Source of the DNA: JACMNW01 sp031413495
GTDB taxonomy: Bacteria; Pseudomonadota; Alphaproteobacteria; Rhodobacterales; Rhodobacteraceae
Assembly (NCBI GenBank): GCA_031413495.1
Contig: JANOFE010000051.1
Span: 1 to 18,449 of the forward strand
Direction of reading: 5' to 3'
Length of the DNA stretch: 18,449 nt
Shown here: positions 6,969-13,172 of the stretch, piece by piece
Layout: every line of letters starts with the position of its first letter
Numbering within the stretch: the stretch's first letter is position 1
The notes under the pieces: generated by a model
Told to the model about the DNA's origin: nothing
Databases searched by the model: none
What the model saw: the letters and a program-made list of their open reading frames with translations, nothing else
Translations under genes and position numbers: made by a program

Positions 6969-7972
6969 CCCTGCGGCCCGGTGGTCATCCGCGGGGCCGG
7001 GCCAAGCGGCAATGGCCCCAAACTCATCCGGCCGGATGTCATCACCAATGGCAATTCCAACACTGCCGGATCACCGGATTGCTGCGCCAGCAGGGCCATC
7101 ATATTTTCCACCGTCGGTGCCACCTCCGCCTTGATCAGACCCATCGCTACCGCAGGCGCCAGCACGCGGCGCCAGTTGGTCAGCGCTATGTCGATGCGCC
7201 CGTCGGCAAAGCCACCCGCATCCGCCACAACCGCACCCGTCAGCGTCAACTCCACATCCCCCCAGCGCACCACCCCTTGCTTAACCGTCAGGGCAACAAG
7301 CTGTGGACGCGTCTCCCCCACAAACCGGTCAATTGGCGCGGAAAACCCGGCGATAACATCAATCTGCGCCGTCTCGATCATGGGTGGCAAATCGCTTGCT
7401 TCCCCCATTGCGGCCATCAATGCCGGATCGGGGATCAGCCCGGTCAGCGTCACATTCACCTCATGCCCATTGGCCAGACTTGCATCCTGCCGTGTTGAAA
7501 GCTGCGCACGTGCCACCTTCACCACCCAGCCAAGGTTAGAGCGTGCAACACCATCAACCCCGTCCACGATAACGGCATCCAACGACAAACTGGGGCCCGG
7601 AACCAGTTTCAAACTGCCCATCAGCGATGTCGTTCCAATCGCAATCGTCGCGTCCGGCGTCGTCACCGTCTGGCTGTTTGGCAGCGCCGCAATCAGATGC
7701 CAGGGCTTCCATGACATGCTGAACACCTGCGCAAAGGGCGCGTCCCAGCCAAACCCGGTTACCGGATCGGCCAGATGCAAATCCGTCACGGTCAGATCAA
7801 ACCGGTTCGGAAACCCCTTCACCACAAGATCCGCATAGGTCGCCTCGACCCCGTTATCGTTTTGCTCGGCAAACCATTTTTCCGCCCCAGATTGCAGGGC
7901 TACGGACCCCACAACCCAATATCCACCCCAAAGCGTGCCAAGCGCCAAAACAAAAACCAGCAACCCGCGCAT
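6965..7972 (-). CDS. DUF2125 envelope protein
   Basis: A 335-residue protein recognised as the alphaproteobacterial DUF2125 family, of unknown function. An N-terminal hydrophobic segment, MRGLLVFVLALGTLWGGYWV, looks like an uncleaved anchor or signal peptide, so most of the chain should be periplasmic. The body is rich in beta-type alternation, with family-like stretches such as LVVKGFPNRFDLTVTDLHL (about 46-64) and the SWKPWHLIAALPN segment. The ATG at 7972 is supported by AAGGG about 10 nt upstream and by the hydrophobic start; the open frame continues upstream but is not coding-like. Its stop overlaps the extensin-like gene's stop in convergent orientation. Confidence 0.82.
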   Translation of the reverse strand: MRGLLVFVLALGTLWGGYWVVGSVALQSGAEKWFAEQNDNGVEATYADLVVKGFPNRFDLTVTDLHLADPVTGFGWDAPFAQVFSMSWKPWHLIAALPNSQTVTTPDATIAIGTTSLMGSLKLVPGPSLSLDAVIVDGVDGVARSNLGWVVKVARAQLSTRQDASLANGHEVNVTLTGLIPDPALMAAMGEASDLPPMIETAQIDVIAGFSAPIDRFVGETRPQLVALTVKQGVVRWGDVELTLTGAVVADAGGFADGRIDIALTNWRRVLAPAVAMGLIKAEVAPTVENMMALLAQQSGDPAVLELPLVMTSGRMSLGPLPLGPAPRMTTGPQG

Positions 7973-8034
7973 CGCCACGCCCTTTTCATTTGCAACGCCC
8001 CTCTTTACAGCCAACCCAGATGGAGGACCAGCCA

Positions 8035-8583
8035 GTGCACACACCCCTTTGGGTCTTTGGCTATGGATCATTGATCTGGAACCCCGGCTTTGCCTATGTG
8101 CGGGCCGAAGTGGCGCGTCTGCCCGGCTGGCACCGCAGCTTTTGCATGACCTCCATCCATTATCGCGGCACCGCCACCGCCCCCGGTCTGGTGTTGGCGT
8201 TGGACCGTGCAGAGGCCACCCATTGTGACGGGCTCGCGTTTGAGGTCGCTGCAGATGCACGCGAAGCGACGCTTGCCACCCTGCGCGACCGGGAACTGAT
8301 CTCTTACGCCTACCGCGAAGAATGGCTTGACGTTGATCTTGTCTCTGGCCCCCGCGTGCAGGCCCTGTGTTATGTCATCAACCGCGATCACGGCCAATAC
8401 AGCGGCACCTTATCGCTAGAGGCGCAGGCCCATATCATTGCCAAATCCTGTGGGATACGCGGCCCGAATTGCGATTATCTCTATGCCACCACAGACCACC
8501 TTGCCAAACTGGGCATCGCAGACGCCGATCTGGGCTGGATGTCAGCCCGCGTCAGGCAATTGCGCGAACTCCCCACAAATTGA
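8035..8583 (+). CDS. ChaC-type gamma-glutamylcyclotransferase
   Basis: Predicted glutathione-specific gamma-glutamylcyclotransferase that releases 5-oxoproline from glutathione in the cytoplasm. The 182-residue protein opens with the substrate-binding loop VFGYGSLIW (residues 7-15). PGLVLALD is at about 50-57, and E87 in RDRE occupies the position of the catalytic glutamate of ChaC proteins. The start is the GTG at 8035 because GGAGG (8022-8026) lies 8 nt before it. An upstream ATG at 8020 and a TTG at 7990 have no ribosome-binding site and extend past the usual N terminus. It diverges from the DUF2125 gene across 62 bp. Confidence 0.88.
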   Translation: MHTPLWVFGYGSLIWNPGFAYVRAEVARLPGWHRSFCMTSIHYRGTATAPGLVLALDRAEATHCDGLAFEVAADAREATLATLRDRELISYAYREEWLDVDLVSGPRVQALCYVINRDHGQYSGTLSLEAQAHIIAKSCGIRGPNCDYLYATTDHLAKLGIADADLGWMSARVRQLRELPTN

Positions 8584-8594
8584 CCTGCTTTCAC

Positions 8595-8622
8595 TTGGCA
8601 GTCGCAATGCCACGTGCATAGT
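8595..8622 (+). promoter_or_regulatory. Candidate promoter of the ExbB-like/OmpA-like operon
   Basis: TTGGCA at 8595-8600 and CATAGT at 8617-8622 are spaced by 16 nt, giving good partial matches to both sigma70 boxes. The site lies just after the ChaC stop and about 35 nt before the next ATG. A second TTGGCA copy (8624-8629) has no -10 at the right distance. Confidence 0.45.
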
Positions 8623-8657
8623 GTTGGCAACGTCGAAACAATAGGCTGCGTCACCTG

Positions 8658-9830
8658 ATGGACAAAATGAAGTCTGCCGAGACAACCTATTTCAGCCAAC
8701 CGATCCGCCAGATCGTGACGATGCTGATCGTATCGGGGCTTGTGTGCTTTGGCGCATGGGTAATCAGCGCCGAAGTGATCGAAATTTTCGCCACCAACTG
8801 GCTGCTGAACGGCTTTATCGGTGCGGTGTTCTTGCTGGGCGTGCTGACCTGCTTTTGGCAGGTGCTGATCCTGATGCAATCGGTTTCCTGGATCGAAGGC
8901 TTTGCGCGCCACACGCCGGGGCATGAGATGACGATCCCGCCAAAACTGCTGGCCCCGCTTGCCGCATTGCTGCGCACACGGGGGGCGAAAATGCAAATCT
9001 CGTCCTCCTCGTCCCGCTCAATCCTTGAATCGGTCGGCACCCGAATTGAAGAAGCCCGCGATATCACGCGGTATTTAACCAACCTTCTGGTTTTTCTGGG
9101 GCTTTTGGGCACCTTTTACGGCCTTGCCACCACGGTTCCCGCCATTGTCGAAACCATCCGCTCGCTCGCCCCTCAGGAAGGCCAAAGCGGGGTAGACCTG
9201 TTTTCCAAGCTGATGAATGGGTTGGAGGCACAGCTTGGCGGCATGGGCACGGCGTTTTCATCGTCGCTTCTTGGTCTTGCCGGGTCGCTGGTTGTTGGCC
9301 TGCTGGAACTATTCGCAGGCCACGGCCAAAACCGGTTTTACGGCGAGCTGGAAGAATGGCTGTCATCCATCACCCGGCTTGGTTTTTCCAGCAGTGATGG
9401 CGAAGGGCCGGACAATTCCGCAATGACCGGCGTGATGGATCATATGTCGGTGCAGATGGAAACGCTGCAAAGCTTTTACACCCAAGCCGATGCCAACCGC
9501 GAAGCGGTCGATGGCCGCATAAGCGATCTGGCAACTGCCATCGGGCTTTTGACGCAGCGCATGGCGTCAGAGGCGGGGCAGGCCGCCGCCCTTGGCCGTA
9601 TCGCAGAAGGGCAGGATCGCCTGATTGCCGCCCTGTCCTCTGCCGAAGGCGGCGCGCATTCCGATGCCGAAAGCCGGATGCGCTTGCGGTCAATCGACGT
9701 ACAGCTTTTGCGCATTTTGGAAGAAATATCGGCGGGTCGGCAGGAAAGCGTGGCTGACCTGCGGTCGGATATGACGTCGCTTACTGCCGCCATTCGGCAG
9801 CTAAGCCGCGGCGCTGTGGGGCGGGGCTAG
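8658..9830 (+). CDS. MotA/TolQ/ExbB-family channel protein with cytoplasmic tail
   Basis: A 390-residue inner-membrane protein with the four-helix layout of the MotA/TolQ/ExbB family. Hydrophobic segments lie at about 19-39, 50-72, 139-162 and 200-222. The conserved loop and helix motifs are GLLGTFYGLATTV (148-160) and GGMGTAFSSSLLGLAGS (194-210). Residues 223-390 form a hydrophilic, helix-rich tail, longer than in ExbB or TolQ and reminiscent of the tail of ZorA. The next gene, 3 nt away, encodes the matching single-helix, peptidoglycan-binding partner. By analogy, five copies would surround a dimer of the partner and use ion flow for movement. ExbB is the usual database label, but an iron-uptake role is not supported, since no exbD or tonB is present. 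Confidence 0.82.
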   Translation: MDKMKSAETTYFSQPIRQIVTMLIVSGLVCFGAWVISAEVIEIFATNWLLNGFIGAVFLLGVLTCFWQVLILMQSVSWIEGFARHTPGHEMTIPPKLLAPLAALLRTRGAKMQISSSSSRSILESVGTRIEEARDITRYLTNLLVFLGLLGTFYGLATTVPAIVETIRSLAPQEGQSGVDLFSKLMNGLEAQLGGMGTAFSSSLLGLAGSLVVGLLELFAGHGQNRFYGELEEWLSSITRLGFSSSDGEGPDNSAMTGVMDHMSVQMETLQSFYTQADANREAVDGRISDLATAIGLLTQRMASEAGQAAALGRIAEGQDRLIAALSSAEGGAHSDAESRMRLRSIDVQLLRILEEISAGRQESVADLRSDMTSLTAAIRQLSRGAVGRG

Positions 9831-9833
9831 ATC

Positions 9834-11396
9834 ATGGCACTGGGGCGGCGTCGCGATAGCTCGATGATCTGGCCGGGGTTCGTTGATGCGGTGACGACAA
9901 TCCTGATGGTTTTGATGTTTGTGTTGACCATCTTCACCGTCATGCAATCGGTGCTGCGCGATACGATTTCAACTCAGGATAATGAACTGAACGCGCTGAC
10001 CGATCAGCTGACCGGGCTGGCAGATGCGCTGGGGCTGGAACAAAAACTGACCCGCGATTTGCAGGCCGAAGTCGGGCAGCAGTCCACCCTTATTGCCACG
10101 CTAACCGGCCAGATTGCCGCGCGTGAGGGCGAGCTTGCCGCTGCAACCGCCCGCATCACCAGCTTTGAGGCGCAGGTTGCAGGATTGCTGTCTGACCGCG
10201 ATATAGCACGCGGTCAGATCAGCGATCTTCAGGCGGCCGAGGCGAAACTGCTGTCTGATAAGCAGGCGCTTGATTTGGCGCTGGCAACAGCGCGCAGTGA
10301 AATTGATGCGGGGGCAGAGGCGGCACGGCTGGCCGCCGCCCGGCGCGACGCGTTGGAAGCGTTACTTTTGGACTTGCGCACCAAAGCCGCGAAATCAGAT
10401 GCAGACCTGAAAGCCGCAACAGTTTTGTTGACCGAAGAAGAGGCCGCCCGCGCCGTAGATCAGGCTGCTGCTGACGCATTGCGCGCGAAACTGGCCGGGG
10501 CCGATACCGAACTGACCGCGATGACGCTGGCATTGGAAGAACAGCGCCAGCGGGCGGAAGACACCCTGACCCTGCTTGCCGCCGCCCAGACCGATGCCGC
10601 AAAGGCGGTGACGGGCAAGGATGCGTTGCTGGAAACTGCAAAGGCGGCTTTGGCGGCGCAGACAGCGCAATCGGCAAAAGATGCGCGCGCGGTGGTTTTG
10701 CTGAACGAACAAGTCGCGGCCCTGCGCACCCAATTGGGCGGGCTGCAATCCATTCTGGACGCGTCAGCCGCAAAAGATGTGGCGTCCAAAGTGCAGCTTG
10801 AAGCATTAGGCAGTCAGTTGAACGCGGCCCTGGCGCAGACAGCGGTTGAACAGCGACGGCGTGCGGATCTGGAAGAGCTGGAACGTAAACGGCTGGAAGA
10901 AGAAGCAAAATCCCTGACAGCCGAGGCGCAGAATTTGGCGAAATTCCGGTCTGAATTCTTCGGTCAACTCAGCCGCGTTCTGGCGGGCCGCAAAGGGGTG
11001 CGGGTTGTGGGCGACAGGTTTGTGTTCTCCTCCGAGGTGTTGTTTAGTGCAGGTGCGGCCGATTTGGCCCCCGAAGGCCGTGCGCAGATTGCAGGCGTGG
11101 TGGCCACGCTGAACGAAGTTGCCGGGCAAATTCCTGATACCATTGATTGGATCATCCGGGTGGACGGCCATACCGATAATGTGCCGCTTTCGGGGTCAGG
11201 GGCATTTGCCGATAACTGGGAGCTCAGCCAGGCGCGGGCACTGTCGGTGGTGCGGTTCATGCAAGATGATCTCGGCTTTCCACCAGGTCGAATGGCCGCA
11301 ACCGGGTTCGGCGAGTGGCGACCTGTCGCGGCGGGGGATAGCCCACAGGCCTTGGCACAGAACCGCCGGATAGAACTGAAATTGACCGAAAGATAG
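9834..11396 (+). CDS. MotB/OmpA-like peptidoglycan-binding stator partner with long coiled coil
   Basis: A 520-residue protein in three parts. A single N-terminal membrane helix (about 13-38) holds D18 in WPGFVDAVTTIL, in the position of the proton-carrying Asp of MotB. A very long Ala/Glu/Leu-rich segment (about 42-385) has coiled-coil character. A C-terminal OmpA/MotB domain (about 395-520) has VDGHTDNVPL, NWELSQARA and NRRIELKL, the residues that bind diaminopimelate in this family. The architecture is that of a stator or motor subunit reaching through the periplasm to the cell wall. It starts 3 nt after the ExbB-like gene, so co-translation is very likely. The coiled coil is much longer than in MotB or TolR. 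Function is unknown; envelope maintenance, division or defence are all conceivable. Confidence 0.82.
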   Translation: MALGRRRDSSMIWPGFVDAVTTILMVLMFVLTIFTVMQSVLRDTISTQDNELNALTDQLTGLADALGLEQKLTRDLQAEVGQQSTLIATLTGQIAAREGELAAATARITSFEAQVAGLLSDRDIARGQISDLQAAEAKLLSDKQALDLALATARSEIDAGAEAARLAAARRDALEALLLDLRTKAAKSDADLKAATVLLTEEEAARAVDQAAADALRAKLAGADTELTAMTLALEEQRQRAEDTLTLLAAAQTDAAKAVTGKDALLETAKAALAAQTAQSAKDARAVVLLNEQVAALRTQLGGLQSILDASAAKDVASKVQLEALGSQLNAALAQTAVEQRRRADLEELERKRLEEEAKSLTAEAQNLAKFRSEFFGQLSRVLAGRKGVRVVGDRFVFSSEVLFSAGAADLAPEGRAQIAGVVATLNEVAGQIPDTIDWIIRVDGHTDNVPLSGSGAFADNWELSQARALSVVRFMQDDLGFPPGRMAATGFGEWRPVAAGDSPQALAQNRRIELKLTER

Positions 11397-11637
11397 GTGG
11401 GATTGTATTGCTAAATCCTTAACAAAATCTGTATTATATAATAAAATCAATATCATAAATCCTGTACCACGCGTGTTACCCGCAAGGTATCACACCCGCT
11501 AAAATGTGAGCGCCTATCGAATAAAAAGCTGCTACACTTTCTTGACCAGTCGATCCAAGACCCAGAATAGCTTTTCGTCAACCCTGCCCGGAGCAGTGAC
11601 GCAGCCGGGTTTCACCCTGATTTCAGGAGGATCACGA
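11397..11637 (+). promoter_or_regulatory. AT-rich intergenic region upstream of the DUF2189 gene
   Basis: This 241-bp gap begins with a markedly AT-rich stretch (about 11407-11460) holding a perfect 12-base palindrome, TATTATATAATA (11432-11443). TTGCTA (11408-11413) and TATTAT (11432-11437) at 18 nt could form a promoter. TTGACC in the 11540s with GAATAG 17 nt on is a second, weaker one. AGGAGG (11625-11630) is a strong Shine-Dalgarno for the next gene. An open frame reads through from a GTG at 11506, but it lacks a ribosome-binding site and family similarity and is not called. No convincing terminator for the upstream operon is visible. Confidence 0.4.
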
Positions 11638-12501
11638 ATGCCGCAAACAATCGGAAACCCGCTGTCTTGGGCCTTTGGCGCGATAAGATCGACGTTCGGA
11701 TACGCCTCCTCCGTAGCAAATTCCGTCGGCTCGCAAGCCGCCGCCGGATCAGAAATCCCGCAAATCCGAACCCTCACCTTGCAAGACCTCCGCGACGCCC
11801 TGCAAAAAGGCTGGGCCGATGTGATGGCCTTTCGATCGGACGTGGTCTTCGTGTGCCTGCTTTATCCGGTGATCGGCGGCGTGCTGGCCGTGCTGGCCGT
11901 GCAGGGGAATTCCTTGCAGCTGATATTCCCAACCTTGTCCGGCTTTGCCCTCGCAGGCCCGGTCGCGGCAGTCGGACTTTATGAGATGAGCAGACGCCGC
12001 GAACAGGGGTTGCCTACCAGCTGGCTGGCCTATCTTGACGTGATCAAATCACCAAAATTTGGCGGGATATTGATCCTCAGCCTGTTTCATATGGTGGTTT
12101 TTCTGGTCTGGGTCATGTCGGCAAACCTGATCTTTGACGCAACCATGGGGCCAGAGGCGCCGCAGTCTTTTACTGCTTTTGTTGACGAGGTTTTCACCAC
12201 GCCTGCTGGCTGGGCGCTGATCATCGCGGGTATGGCGGTAGGGTTTGTGTTTTCCGTGGCGGTGTTGGCCATATCGGTGGTGTCGTTTCCGCTGCTGCTG
12301 GACCGGGATGTAAGCCTGCCGACGGCGGTTGTGACATCGGTTAAGGTGGCGATGAAAAACCCGGTGCCGATTGGCGTTTGGGGCATGATCGTGGCGGGAT
12401 CCCTGGCGTTGGGCGCGTTGCCTGCGCTGTTGGGGTTGGTGCTGGTTCTGCCGATTTTGGGGCATTCTACCTGGCATCTATACCGGCGGGCCGTGGTTTG
12501 A
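11638..12501 (+). CDS. DUF2189 integral membrane protein
   Basis: A 287-residue multi-spanning membrane protein of the DUF2189 family, of unknown function. The hydrophilic N terminus (1-60) leads to about six hydrophobic segments: roughly 67-90, 93-116, 142-165, 190-221 (long, possibly two) and 246-275. The FPTLSGFALAGPVAAVGLYE region (97-116), followed by MSRRRE, and the C-terminal HSTWHLYRR are familiar from this family. The ATG at 11638 is favoured because AGGAGG lies 7 nt before it. It ends 3 bp from the stop of the convergent ccdB gene, with no space for a terminator. Confidence 0.82.
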   Translation: MPQTIGNPLSWAFGAIRSTFGYASSVANSVGSQAAAGSEIPQIRTLTLQDLRDALQKGWADVMAFRSDVVFVCLLYPVIGGVLAVLAVQGNSLQLIFPTLSGFALAGPVAAVGLYEMSRRREQGLPTSWLAYLDVIKSPKFGGILILSLFHMVVFLVWVMSANLIFDATMGPEAPQSFTAFVDEVFTTPAGWALIIAGMAVGFVFSVAVLAISVVSFPLLLDRDVSLPTAVVTSVKVAMKNPVPIGVWGMIVAGSLALGALPALLGLVLVLPILGHSTWHLYRRAVV

Positions 12502-12504
12502 GGG

Positions 12505-12804
12505 CTAAAAACCGGTGAAAAGCAAATCGAGCGCGCGGACGATCTCGTCGCGCTTGTTGGCGACGGAGCCTAAATGCGTGGAAAACTCTGAAATTTGAAT
12601 GGCACCTGCGAGTTGAGGCATCATAACGTAAGACAGCTGAGACACTTCAAGCACGGGATTAAGCCCCCGCAAGACGCGTTCGACTTTTTTGGCAGGCACC
12701 AAGGGGGCGACCAGCCGCGATTTGAACTCATCGAAAATATCACTTTGCAGTATCACCACGATGGTTTCGTCCGATAGGCGATAGACATCATACTGCTTGG
12801 CCAA
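12505..12804 (-). CDS. ccdB: CcdB-family toxin
   Basis: A 99-residue protein matching the CcdB toxin family, whose founding member poisons DNA gyrase. It begins AKQYDVYRL, continues with VILQSDIFDEFKSRLVAPL (about 17-35) and MMPQLAGAI (about 61-69), and ends ALDLLFTGF. The length matches F-plasmid CcdB (101 residues). The only sensible start is a TTG at 12804, 4 nt after the ccdA stop; the open frame extends upstream to a GTG at 12891 only by running through ccdA. The C-terminal Trp-Gly-Ile needed by F-plasmid CcdB against GyrA is Thr-Gly-Phe here, so gyrase poisoning may be weak, altered or absent. Confidence 0.88.
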   Translation of the reverse strand: MAKQYDVYRLSDETIVVILQSDIFDEFKSRLVAPLVPAKKVERVLRGLNPVLEVSQLSYVMMPQLAGAIQISEFSTHLGSVANKRDEIVRALDLLFTGF

Positions 12805-12808
12805 AGGG

Positions 12809-13039
12809 TCAGAACTGCTTGAATTTGGCGAGAGGCAAGCCGTTTTCTTCGATATAGGAATTAAAATCAGCAATAGCCCCGGCGTTTTCACGCTTCCATT
12901 CCGCTTCGCGCGCCTGTTTCAAGGCGATTGCAACCCCCGCTTCAGCAGCACGAGAGACATTGACGCCCAAAGCGTGTGCATCATCCAGAAGTTTTCTGTC
13001 GAGGGTCAGGCTGGTGGCGCGGCGGTTTGCGGCGGGCAT
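12809..13039 (-). CDS. ccdA: CcdA-family antitoxin
   Basis: A 76-residue antitoxin. The N-terminal half (about 1-36, RRATSLTLDRKLLDDAHALG) is a ribbon-helix-helix DNA-binding domain expected to repress its own operon. The C-terminal half (about 45-76), with EWKRENAGAIADFNSYIEENG, is the flexible toxin-binding tail and resembles the F-plasmid CcdA tail. The start is the ATG at 13039; no strong Shine-Dalgarno is seen. The order antitoxin then toxin, with a 4-nt gap, is the classic ccd layout. CcdA in E. coli is degraded by Lon. A Clp protease gene lies right beside this pair, though that may be chance. Confidence 0.9.
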   Translation of the reverse strand: MPAANRRATSLTLDRKLLDDAHALGVNVSRAAEAGVAIALKQAREAEWKRENAGAIADFNSYIEENGLPLAKFKQF

Positions 13040-13068
13040 GGATGTGGTCCAATGGAAGAAGTAAACCT

Positions 13069-13100
13069 ATACCAATATGTACCATAATTCATGCGGTATA
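13069..13100 (-). promoter_or_regulatory. Candidate operator/promoter region of ccdAB
   Basis: Directly upstream of ccdA, TACCA occurs twice exactly 10 bp apart (13070-13074 and 13080-13084), one helical turn. TATACC (13069-13074) also has an inverted copy, GGTATA, at 13095-13100. Such spacing suits a ribbon-helix-helix repressor such as CcdA. No good -35/-10 pair could be fixed, although several TATA-like hexamers are present on the minus strand. Confidence 0.35.
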
Positions 13101-13130
13101 TCTACGCCTATGTTTTGACCCGTACACAAA

Positions 13131-13158
13131 CAAAAACCCCCGCAAAGTGCGGGGGTTT
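13131..13158 (-). terminator. Rho-independent terminator of clpA
   Basis: A ten-base perfect stem (13134-13143 with 13149-13158, core CCCCCGC/GCGGGGG) surrounds a five-base loop. On the minus strand it is followed by a T-rich run (TTTTTGTTTG). It lies 15 nt past the clpA stop. The plus-strand T run is shorter, so it acts mainly for clpA. Confidence 0.88.
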
Positions 13159-13172
13159 CTGACGGACTATGT

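Noticed and set aside
10219..10908. A 229-codon minus-strand frame inside the coiled-coil gene
   Set aside because: It is Pro/Arg/Leu-rich antisense of an Ala/Glu/Leu-rich coiled coil, a typical shadow frame.
8658..11396. A complete Zorya defence system
   Set aside because: Only the ZorA/ZorB-like motor pair is present; flanking genes (ChaC-type, DUF2189, CcdAB) are not Zorya effectors.
11506..11637. A 44-residue N-terminal extension of the DUF2189 protein from a GTG
   Set aside because: No ribosome-binding site or similarity to the family; AGGAGG 7 nt before the ATG at 11638 sets the start.
12805..12891. A longer CcdB starting from a GTG inside ccdA
   Set aside because: The extra 29 residues are out-of-frame ccdA sequence; CcdB homology begins at the TTG.
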